Origin: CAYMZZ01 sp964395095
GTDB lineage: Bacteria > Bacteroidota > Bacteroidia > Chitinophagales > Chitinophagaceae
NCBI GenBank assembly: GCA_964395095.1
Contig: CAYMZZ010000003.1
Span: forward strand, 186,001 to 250,000
Reading direction: 5' to 3'
Length of the DNA stretch: 64,000 nucleotides
The notes under the pieces were generated by a model, which made no database searches, was not told the DNA's origin, and saw only the letters and a program-made list of their open reading frames with translations. Positions 9,420 to 15,991 of this stretch are shown piece after piece; within the stretch, counting starts at the first letter, position 1, and every line of letters starts with the position of its first letter. Made by a program: the position numbers and the translations under genes.

Positions 9420-10052
9420 TTAAGGCAGGGTGATAAAATGTTGCCCTTCTTCATACTCTTTTTCCAACGCATCGGTTATCACTTGCAGGTGTAGCGGGTT
9501 GTTGATAAAATCGGCATTGGAGGCATCTACAAAAAGTGTTTTAATGTGATGCTGTTTGATATAATGCGTATAGGTTTCCTGGATGGAGAACAGGTATTCG
9601 TCGGGGATATTTTGTTCATAAGGCCGGTTGCGCTTGCGGATATTGGCCTGCAATCGGGTAACCGGCGCATGCAGGTATATCAGGATATCCGGTTTCACCA
9701 GTTGCTGATGAATGATATCAAATAACCGTTGATACAATCGAAATTCATCCGTAGGCAGGTTTACCTTGGCAAAGAGCAGGCATTTGGTAAACAGGTAATC
9801 GGAAATGGTGACCTGCTGAAACATATCGCGTTGCTGCAATAAATCTTTCAACTGCTTGTAGCGCTCGGCCATGAAGAACAATTCGAGAGGAAATGCGAAC
9901 TGTTGCGGGTTTTCATAGAATTTGGGTAGAAAGGGGTTGTCGGCAAACTCTTCCAGGATCAGCCGGGCCTCGTAATGCCTGCTCAGCAATTGCGCCAGGG
10001 TGGTTTTGCCCGCGCCAATATTGCCTTCTATGGTAATGAATGGATAGTTCAT
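9420..10052 (-). CDS. Deoxynucleoside kinase
   Basis: 210 residues from MNYPFITIEGNIGAGKTTLAQ. The P-loop GNIGAGKTT starts eight residues after the Met, as is usual in the dNK family; the frame stays open upstream but that part is not family-like. The conserved segments LEEFADNPFLPKFYENP, FFMAERYKQL and the KRNRPYE lid (R-x-R) are present. The enzyme phosphorylates deoxynucleosides for salvage; whether it prefers dA/dG or dC cannot be read here. It lies directly downstream of folK on the same strand, a common Bacteroidota pairing, and the two are probably cotranscribed. Confidence 0.9.
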   Translation of the reverse strand: MNYPFITIEGNIGAGKTTLAQLLSRHYEARLILEEFADNPFLPKFYENPQQFAFPLELFFMAERYKQLKDLLQQRDMFQQVTISDYLFTKCLLFAKVNLPTDEFRLYQRLFDIIHQQLVKPDILIYLHAPVTRLQANIRKRNRPYEQNIPDEYLFSIQETYTHYIKQHHIKTLFVDASNADFINNPLHLQVITDALEKEYEEGQHFITLP

Positions 10053-10098
10053 AAAAATTGCCCTGGGGCAGGCTGCAAAATAAAGGAATCGCCCGCAG

Positions 10099-10584
10099 TT
10101 AATCTGCTCCAGTCCATTTAGCAACAGGCAAAGGGTCGGAGCAGTTGATCAGAAGTTCGGCAATTGTTTGACCCAAGATGGGATGAACCTGTTCAGGGGC
10201 TATTTCATTCAGGGGAACCAGCGCAAATCTTCGATTAGGGAGCTGGGGATGGGGAAGCTGGAGCAGGGGATAATCGTGCACTTCCTCCCCATAAAGCAGG
10301 ATATCAATATCAATAACCCGCGGACCATATTTTTCTTCGCGCACCCGGCCCATTTTTTTTTCGATCCTGAGAATATGCCTTAGCAGTTGGCGGGCCGTGA
10401 GTCCCGTTTCAATTTGGATCGCCTGGTTTAGAAAAGCCGGCTGGTCTTCTTTTCCCCAGGCGGCGGTGGCATAGAGCGAAGAAGCTTTAATGAGCCTGCC
10501 ACATTCCTGCTCCAGCCAATCCCGGGCTGCCTGCAGCATGGCTTCCCTTTCGCCCATATTGCTGCCGGTAAGCAGGAATGCCAT
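10099..10584 (-). CDS. folK: 2-amino-4-hydroxy-6-hydroxymethyldihydropteridine pyrophosphokinase (HPPK)
   Basis: 161 residues from MAFLLTGSNMGEREAML, which places the Met where HPPK proteins start. In-frame Met codons at 10632 and 10644 would add a basic tail. The family core is clear: GSNMGERE, the acceptor segment TAAWGKEDQPAFLNQA, and the ATP/Mg signature RxxxKYGPRVIDIDILLYG with the two catalytic Asp of DIDI. It ends with the PHPQLPNRRFALVPLNEIAP motif. It makes the pyrophosphorylated pterin for folate synthesis. The dNK gene follows. Confidence 0.95.
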   Translation of the reverse strand: MAFLLTGSNMGEREAMLQAARDWLEQECGRLIKASSLYATAAWGKEDQPAFLNQAIQIETGLTARQLLRHILRIEKKMGRVREEKYGPRVIDIDILLYGEEVHDYPLLQLPHPQLPNRRFALVPLNEIAPEQVHPILGQTIAELLINCSDPLPVAKWTGAD

Positions 10585-10775
10585 TTGTTTTTTGCCGGAT
10601 CCGGGATTTTTATCTTTTTGTCTGTATGCCATACGGTTGATCAACAGGCTTCAAATAAAGTAATAATGCAGCGATCCGGCAAATTTGTGTCGGATCTGGC
10701 AGCAGGCTTAGGGTTCGGGTTGTACCGGCTATTCGCCACCCGTAAAATCGGCTGGGTATAAGCGGTTCAAACCCT

Positions 10776-10783
10776 TATTTTTG
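10776..10783 (+). promoter_or_regulatory. Candidate -7 box for sppA
   Basis: TATTTTTG (TAnnTTTG), 20 bp before the sppA ATG. No good TTTG is seen 19 bp upstream. Confidence 0.4.
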
Positions 10784-10802
10784 ATTACTTCAACCCCGTA
10801 CT

Positions 10803-12563
10803 ATGCGTCAATTTTTCAAAATATTCGGGGCCTGTATGCTGGCCCTGGTCATTTTTACGCTGATTGTATTCTTTTTCTTCCTGGCCTGGGTGGGCAATAT
10901 TGCCTCGCAAGACAAGCCCCGGGTATTCCCTTCCTCGGTGCTGGTGATCAACCTGGCAGAAACATTTCCGGAGATGGGCCGTGAAGATCCTTTTCGGATT
11001 CTGCAGGGAGAAGAGCCTCAGGTGCCTTCACTCTACGATGCCATCCGGCTGATCAGGCATGCTGCCAACGACAAGAGGGTGGAAGGTATTCTGCTGCAGG
11101 CTAACGGCAATGGAAATGGCTATGCGGCTTCATCTGAATTGCGAGCCGCCTTGTCCGACTTCAAAGCTTCCGGCAAATTCATTCTGGCGCATGCCGATAT
11201 TATGCCCCAGGGGGCTTATGATATCGCCAGCGTGGCCAACCAGGTTTATTTGCATCCAAAAGGTTTCATGCAGTGGTCGGGCTATCATGTTACCTATGCT
11301 TTTTTCAAAGGGCTTTTGGATAAGCTCGAAATTGAACCCCAGATATTTTATGCCGGTAAGTTCAAGAGTGCCACGGAGCCATTTCGCACCGATCGGATGA
11401 CGGAGGAAAATCGCCTCCAAACCAGCGTGTGGCTCGAAGATCTGTATGGCGAATTTATTCAACGTATTGCCAATGCCCGCTCGGTGGATTCGGTGGAGCT
11501 GCGCAGGCTCGCGCAGGAAGGCTTGGTGCGCACGGCAACAGATGCCCTGAGCTATAAACTGGTGGATCAGTTGAAATATGATGATGAGGTGAAGGATGAG
11601 ATCAAGGACCGTTTGGGATTGGAAAAGTTTGAAAAGATCAATTTTGTCGGCTTTGGAACCTATATGGCGGCTACGAATTTGTCGCCGGGTCGTGGGGAAA
11701 AAATTGCGTTAATAGTGGCCGAGGGAAATATTGTGGATGGCAAAGGCGACCAGAGTTCAATTGGTGGCGACCGCTACAGGAGTTTGTTGCGAAAGGCCCG
11801 GCTCGATCAGTCGGTGAAGGCCATTGTCGTGCGCATCAACAGTGGGGGAGGTTCGGCCCTGGCCAGTGAAACCATCTGGCGGGAGATGTCGCTGGCGCGG
11901 GCGGAGAAGCCGGTAATTGTCAGTTTTGGCGATGTGGCGGCATCGGGTGGTTATTATATGGCCATGGCGGCGGATTCCATTTTCGCCCTGCCATCTACCA
12001 TCACGGGCTCCATTGGTGTATTTGGCATCTTGCCCAATATGGAAGGCTTTTTCAAAAATAAGCTGGGCATTAGTTTCGATGCGGTGCGTACAGCACCCAT
12101 GGCGGATGCCGGCGCTATTTACCGGCCATTAACCGAAGACGAAAAAAAGATGATGCAGGCTGGTGTAGACCTGGTATATGATCAGTTTAAGGCGCGGGTG
12201 GTCGATGGACGTAAGCTGGATTCCGCCTTTGTAGACAGCATCGCGCAGGGTCGGGTATGGACAGGCCACCGGGCGCTGGGCATTGGTCTTATCGACCGGT
12301 ATGGGGGTATAGCGGATGCCATTGCTTCCGCTGCTGCCATGGCGGAGCTGGAAACCTATCGGGTGGCCGTGTACCCCGAGCCACAGAATTTGATAGAGCA
12401 GATTTTTGGCAGTGCCGAGCCCATGAATTTCAGGGATCAGTTGAAGCAGGAGATGGGTACGGAAAACTTCCGGGTTTATGAGCAACTGATGCATATACGC
12501 GAATGGACGGGTGTGCAGGCGCGCTGGCCCTTTGTGCCACTGGCACGCAAGCCCGGGCTCTGA
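10803..12563 (+). CDS. sppA: Signal peptide peptidase SppA, 67K type
   Basis: 586 residues, the length of the double-domain (67K) form. One membrane anchor lies at about residues 8-33, with the rest facing the periplasm. The N-terminal domain supplies the general-base lysine in FKSATEPF (about Lys188). The C-terminal domain supplies the nucleophile in GDVAASGGYYMAMAAD (about Ser381), followed by STITGSIGVFG. Both catalytic residues of the Ser-Lys dyad are therefore intact. It degrades cleaved signal peptides in the membrane. It is divergent from folK/dNK, a neighbourhood often seen in this phylum. Confidence 0.95.
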   Translation: MRQFFKIFGACMLALVIFTLIVFFFFLAWVGNIASQDKPRVFPSSVLVINLAETFPEMGREDPFRILQGEEPQVPSLYDAIRLIRHAANDKRVEGILLQANGNGNGYAASSELRAALSDFKASGKFILAHADIMPQGAYDIASVANQVYLHPKGFMQWSGYHVTYAFFKGLLDKLEIEPQIFYAGKFKSATEPFRTDRMTEENRLQTSVWLEDLYGEFIQRIANARSVDSVELRRLAQEGLVRTATDALSYKLVDQLKYDDEVKDEIKDRLGLEKFEKINFVGFGTYMAATNLSPGRGEKIALIVAEGNIVDGKGDQSSIGGDRYRSLLRKARLDQSVKAIVVRINSGGGSALASETIWREMSLARAEKPVIVSFGDVAASGGYYMAMAADSIFALPSTITGSIGVFGILPNMEGFFKNKLGISFDAVRTAPMADAGAIYRPLTEDEKKMMQAGVDLVYDQFKARVVDGRKLDSAFVDSIAQGRVWTGHRALGIGLIDRYGGIADAIASAAAMAELETYRVAVYPEPQNLIEQIFGSAEPMNFRDQLKQEMGTENFRVYEQLMHIREWTGVQARWPFVPLARKPGL

Positions 12564-12686
12564 TGACGCAAATATTTGAGGATGATGGAATTGTTAGAGA
12601 CTAATTTTTTGGGTTAATTAGCCGGTTCTCATTATTTTTGCCACCCGTTTGAAATTTGGCAAATGCCAGGCTTTAGACAATCAGCC

Positions 12687-12787
12687 GGTGAGGTGGATGA
12701 GTGGCTGAAATCAATCCCGACTGGTCGGGACTAAACCGTCGTACGACCTTAAAGTTGTTCCGCCGCGGCGGTCCGAATCCCTCCCTT
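12687..12787 (+). pseudogene. Broken tRNA-Ser copy with hairpin replacements
   Basis: The first 28 bases repeat those of the intact tRNA-Ser at 12851, and the central and T-arm segments also match. Between GAAATCAA and CTAAACCG the intact gene has 7 bases (CGGTTTG), whereas this copy has a 16-base palindrome, TCCCGACTGGTCGGGA. In the T arm a CCGCCGCGGCGG palindrome replaces part of the stem. The 3' acceptor strand does not pair with the 5' strand. It cannot fold as a working tRNA. Confidence 0.8.
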
Positions 12788-12850
12788 CGAAAATTTGGGT
12801 AGGCATTGAAAGTTCTTATATTTTGAGATTAGTTAAATAATTCAGCAATA

Positions 12851-12941
12851 GGTGAGGTGGATGAGTGGCTGAAATCAACGGTTTGCTAAACCGTCGTACG
12901 ACCTTAAAGTTGTACCGAGGGTTCGAATCCCTCCCTCACCG
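12851..12941 (+). tRNA. tRNA-Ser (GCT)
   Basis: 91 bases. Acceptor GGTGAGG pairs with CCTCACC and the discriminator is G. The anticodon stem is ACGGT/ACCGT around loop TTGCTAA, with anticodon GCT at 12885-12887. It has the long variable arm expected for serine and a GTTCGAATC T loop. CCA is not encoded. A terminator follows directly. Confidence 0.95.
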
Positions 12942-12945
12942 CAAG

Positions 12946-12976
12946 ACCGCCCGGATAAAGCGTGGCGGTTTTTTTT
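12946..12976 (+). terminator. Terminator after tRNA-Ser
   Basis: ACCGCC ... GGCGGT hairpin followed by eight T, ending one base before the tRNA-Pro acceptor stem. Confidence 0.8.
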
Positions 12977-13050
12977 CGGGAAGTAGCGCAGGCCGGTAGC
13001 GCACCTGGTTTGGGACCAGGGGGTCGCAGGTTCGAATCCTGTCTTCCCGA
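12977..13050 (+). tRNA. tRNA-Pro (TGG)
   Basis: 74 bases. Acceptor CGGGAAG pairs with CTTCCCG, discriminator A. The anticodon stem is CCTGG/CCAGG around loop TTTGGGA, with anticodon TGG at 13011-13013. T arm GCAGG-TTCGAAT-CCTGT. CCA is not encoded. Confidence 0.95.
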
Positions 13051-13053
13051 CTT

Positions 13054-13085
13054 AAAAAGCGACTTTGTGTGAAGTCGCTTTTTTT
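13054..13085 (+). terminator. Terminator after tRNA-Pro
   Basis: GCGACTT/AAGTCGC stem with a TGTGTG loop, preceded by five A and followed by seven T. It could stop transcription from either strand. Confidence 0.85.
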
Positions 13086-13110
13086 GTTGGTTATTGATGA
13101 AGTTTTTTAT

Positions 13111-13173
13111 GCCGGGTAGCGCATCCCGACTTGGGAGTCGGGAGGGTCGCAGGTTCGAATCCTGTCTTCCCGA
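13111..13173 (+). pseudogene. Broken tRNA-Pro copy
   Basis: The 5' acceptor strand is absent. The D-loop remnant GGTAGCGCA and the complete 3' half match tRNA-Pro. The anticodon stem is replaced by TCCCGAC / GTCGGGA around TTGGGA, giving 7 bp and a 6-base loop instead of 5 and 7. The same seven-base arms occur in the broken tRNA-Ser at 12687. Confidence 0.75.
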
Positions 13174-13180
13174 CAATTTT

Positions 13181-13214
13181 AAGGTGGCTCTAAGAAATTA
13201 GGGCCACTTTTTTT
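13181..13214 (+). terminator. Terminator after the broken tRNA-Pro
   Basis: AAGGTGGCTCTA / TAGGGCCACTT hairpin (with G-T pairs) followed by a T run that ends at the GIY-YIG ATG. Confidence 0.7.
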
Positions 13215-13337
13215 ATGGCATATCACGTGTATATTTTACAAAGCCTGAAAGATTCAAAATATTACATAGGCTCTACATCTGATGTGGAAGCTCGATTAAG
13301 ATTCCATAATGCGGGATTGCAGCGTTCGACAAGGAAT
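13215..13337 (+). pseudogene. GIY-YIG endonuclease, N-terminal fragment
   Basis: The first 41 residues, MAYHVYILQSLKDSKYYIGS and on to RSTRN, are the start of a small GIY-YIG (UPF0213-type) protein. Intact homologues continue with a W-K-xxY-E/F segment and a Lys-rich end to about 80-90 residues. Here the frame continues to 13520 but into unrelated sequence, and the last part is antisense to the ATPase gene. It is a truncated remnant that ends in the same zone as the broken tRNA copies. Confidence 0.75.
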
Positions 13338-13423
13338 ACGGTATTTTTTGGGCTCGCACTTACCGAAATTTTCAGACAAGGCTCCATCTTGAATCCGCAA
13401 GAAACAGCATTAGTTCTGAATGT

Positions 13424-14854
13424 CTATTCAAATAGAATATTCATATCAAAGTTGTTTTTGACCATTGAAGATGCATATGCGTTTGGAGCCAATCCAAATG
13501 TGCTGATCATCGTGAGGTAAATTGCTTTCGTTGTTTTTGTTTGCTCTTTGAATATCCGTATTTTTTCCGCCAGCTCCTCTGCATACCCTTTTGTAATAGT
13601 AAATGGATGAATAGAGAATTTCATTTCACAAAGATTGATTATTCTGTCCCTGCGGTCAATCACTAGGTCTACCTGTGCTTTGTGAACTTTGTCCCGACTA
13701 ATCCATGATGAGGTCGCAGTTTGAATGGCAGATATACCCAAAGCTTTTTTTATTTGACTAATATGCTCCAAACAAATATGTTCAAAGGCATATCCACTCC
13801 ATGCTCTTTTCTGCGGGCTGTCAAGCTGGTTAATCCAATTGTTTTCATCCATCGTGCCCGAATTTTTTATCCACCGCAGGTAGAAAAGAGAGTAAGGGTC
13901 TGATAATTGGTAGAGACTTAGTTTTTCTTTTTTCCCATAGGACACATACTTACGGATGAAGTGGCTTTCTTCCAGTTCTTTCAAAATTCGAGTTGTGCCG
14001 CCGCCATTGGGCATTCCGGAAACCTCCAGCAGTTCATCCCGAGTAAGGCCCCTGCCTTTTTTGCTTAACGCTTCTATGATGGCAATATGCCTTTCAGCTT
14101 TTTGAAACAGGGAATGGTACAGGTTATCAAATTCACTCCTTAACAAACCATCCGTTGTGAAGCACAATCGGTCAATATTCTGATCTGCACTAAGGCCGGT
14201 GTCCACCTGGTCTAAATAGAAAGGTATTCCACCCATCACCATATATAGCAGAATAATCTGATAGCGGTCAAACCCTGCAGATTTTGCATTGAAAAACTCT
14301 TCACATTCATGTAATGTGAAGGGTTGAAGCCTTATGCGATGCGTGACCCTGTTGTGAAGTCCTCCTCTGTTATTGATTAATTTATTAATCATCCAGGCGG
14401 CCGCTGAACCACATACCACTAAAATGATATCGGTTCTTGCGCTTGCCCATGCATTCCAGAAGTGTTCCAGAGCAGGGATAAATCCTGACTGAGCAGTATC
14501 AAGCCAGGGAAGCTCGTCAAGGAAGACAAGCTTTTTTTTATCTTCACTTTTTTCCAGGCATTTAATTAACTGTTCAAACGCTTCCTGCCAGGTCTTTGCC
14601 GGAGGTTGCCCTTCTATGGATGCATCATATTTCCTTATGGCAATTGAAAAATTAGCAAGCTGCTGAGCTAAGTTCACATTTGCCATTCCTGTTAGATGGA
14701 ATGTGAATTGGTTCTCAAATGCCTTGCGAACCAGAAAGGTTTTACCCACTCGTCTTCTACCATACACCGCTACGAATGCCGATGCATCGCTAGCTATCAG
14801 GCCAGAAAGTATAGCCAATTCCTGTTTCCTTCCGATTAGCTGCTGCATATTCAT
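13424..14854 (-). CDS. AAA-type ATPase with DUF234-like C-terminus
   Basis: 476 residues. The Walker A motif GRRRVGKTFLVRKAF (about 32-46) and Walker B LVFLDELPWLD (about 109-119) lie in an archaeal-type ATPase domain (ATPase_2). A winged-helix-like middle (about 255-310) follows. The C-terminal DUF234-like part has AQVDLVIDRRDRIINLCEMKFS, which fits a PD-(D/E)xK nuclease-fold core (D, then E-x-K). Such proteins are frequent in accessory regions of Bacteroidota; DNA-related or toxin-like roles are suspected but not shown. It looks more AT-rich than the housekeeping genes. A strong palindrome lies just upstream of the ATG. Confidence 0.85.
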   Translation of the reverse strand: MNMQQLIGRKQELAILSGLIASDASAFVAVYGRRRVGKTFLVRKAFENQFTFHLTGMANVNLAQQLANFSIAIRKYDASIEGQPPAKTWQEAFEQLIKCLEKSEDKKKLVFLDELPWLDTAQSGFIPALEHFWNAWASARTDIILVVCGSAAAWMINKLINNRGGLHNRVTHRIRLQPFTLHECEEFFNAKSAGFDRYQIILLYMVMGGIPFYLDQVDTGLSADQNIDRLCFTTDGLLRSEFDNLYHSLFQKAERHIAIIEALSKKGRGLTRDELLEVSGMPNGGGTTRILKELEESHFIRKYVSYGKKEKLSLYQLSDPYSLFYLRWIKNSGTMDENNWINQLDSPQKRAWSGYAFEHICLEHISQIKKALGISAIQTATSSWISRDKVHKAQVDLVIDRRDRIINLCEMKFSIHPFTITKGYAEELAEKIRIFKEQTKTTKAIYLTMISTFGLAPNAYASSMVKNNFDMNILFE

Positions 14855-14855
14855 A

Positions 14856-14898
14856 AATTTGGCTGTAAGCTATAAAAAGTTATATTTATAGCCAAATT
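14856..14898. promoter_or_regulatory. Palindrome upstream of the ATPase gene
   Basis: Perfect inverted repeats AATTTGGCT (14856-14864) / AGCCAAATT (14890-14898) and, inside them, GCTATAAA (14869-14876) / TTTATAGC (14885-14892). It begins 2 bp upstream of the ATG, so it could be an operator or a leader hairpin. The 220 bp beyond it hold no gene that I can see. Confidence 0.45.
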
Positions 14899-15123
14899 GA
14901 TGAATCTAACCCGCTTAAAGTCGAATATTTTCATCGTTTAAGCCAATTTGGCCATTGTAGTCAAATAAAAATGCATATGTTTTGAAGTGAGAGAAATAAC
15001 CTATTCGGCTATTTTCATTGATGAACCTCCCGGCAAAAAATTGCTTGATAATTAGTCGAATTGAATTATCTATTTCATATTCAACGCTTTAGCCTCAGTG
15101 TGAGTTTTTCCTTACCTTCATAA

Positions 15124-15190
15124 TGCTCTTATGAACGGGCAGCAACACAATTCGAGCAACCACTCCGAAGCTGTTTTGCGGCTTTCCAAT
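15124..15190 (+). repeat. 67-bp direct repeat, left copy
   Basis: Identical over 67 bp to 23510-23576. It begins TGCTCTTATGAACGGGCAGC and ends GCGGCTTTCCAAT. Outside the repeat only a loose TTACCTTC similarity remains on the left. The 190 bp between this copy and the response regulator hold no convincing gene. Confidence 0.95.
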
Positions 15191-15376
15191 GGGTACCGGA
15201 AGATCAGGGATTATGGTCGATCGGTCAGCATTCCAAATCGCATGTATTTAACCGGGCTTTTCTCCAAAATCAGCCTGCTGGTGAGCCAGATCGGCCAGGG
15301 TGGCGGCTTCGCGATGAAAGTGCATCCCGCAATAGGCTATCACTTTCTCATAATGCCAATTGGCTTTGTATACTAT

Positions 15377-15991
15377 CTATATAGTCCCGCTTTTTATCGC
15401 TTTTGCTATTAGCATGGCTGTATTGGCGGCGTCAAATTTTTCAATCAGGCTCTTTCGATGTGCATTTACTGTGGGAACACTGATAAAAAGCTTTGCTGCT
15501 ATTTCCGCATTGGTAAGCCCATCAGCAATGAGTAGCAACACTTCTTTTTCCCGTCGGGTGATTTCCGGAGTCCCATGCGCCGTTTCCAGAAGCGCTTGCC
15601 CCGCTTCAAAGCTCAAATAGTTTTTCCCCAGCCTTACGGTGGTAATGGCATGCATTATTTCTTGCTTGGTCGCATTTTTCAGTACATAGCCCATTGCTCC
15701 ATTATCCATCATATTACGAATAACGGGCTGTTGATTAAAGGTACTTAACCCAATAATGCTCACGGCTGGAAACTGTTCAATTACTTCCTTGCAGAGATCA
15801 ACACCGCTTTTGTCTGGAAGACTGATGTCCATGAAGATGATATCGGGCTGTTGATGCTTCAGGAAGGCCATACAGGAGGCGGCATTCATGGCATGTCCCA
15901 TCCATTCCATATTTTTTTCATTTTGCAACATGGAACGGATGCCTTCTATCACCAGGTAGTGATCGTCAACTATAAAAAGTTTCGTAATCAT
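15377..15991 (-). CDS. LuxR/NarL-type response regulator
   Basis: 204 residues. The receiver domain has acidic Asp9/Asp10, phospho-acceptor Asp55 in IIFMDISLPD, and the conserved Lys105 in GYVLKNA. The C-terminal GerE helix-turn-helix (about 140-200) carries ITRREKEVLLLIADGLTNAEIAAKLFISVPTVNAHR. Its start codon overlaps the stop of the upstream kinase gene (ATGA), so the two are translationally coupled partners. The likely targets are in the same block: the three secreted-protein genes that diverge from the kinase gene. Confidence 0.93.
   Translation of the reverse strand: MITKLFIVDDHYLVIEGIRSMLQNEKNMEWMGHAMNAASCMAFLKHQQPDIIFMDISLPDKSGVDLCKEVIEQFPAVSIIGLSTFNQQPVIRNMMDNGAMGYVLKNATKQEIMHAITTVRLGKNYLSFEAGQALLETAHGTPEITRREKEVLLLIADGLTNAEIAAKLFISVPTVNAHRKSLIEKFDAANTAMLIAKAIKSGTI

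Larger units (their letters stand above)
13021..13174 (+). repeat. 31-bp direct repeat of the tRNA-Pro 3' end
   Basis: Bases 13021-13051 (end of the anticodon arm through the 3' end of tRNA-Pro) are repeated perfectly at 13144-13174. Duplicated tRNA 3' ends are what integrase-driven insertion leaves, but only 92 bp separate the copies and no integrase is present. Confidence 0.85.

Noticed and set aside
12904..13176. Open frame on the minus strand with repeated SGRQDSNLRP-like segments
   Set aside because: It is the antisense translation of tRNA genes, a well-known false protein.
13338..13520. Continuation of the GIY-YIG frame
   Set aside because: Sequence after residue 41 is not GIY-YIG-like and the last 97 bp are antisense to the ATPase gene.
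15131..15412. 93-codon plus-strand frame starting in the 67-bp repeat
   Set aside because: No family-like sequence, overlaps the response regulator end, and the same start in the right repeat copy is soon closed.
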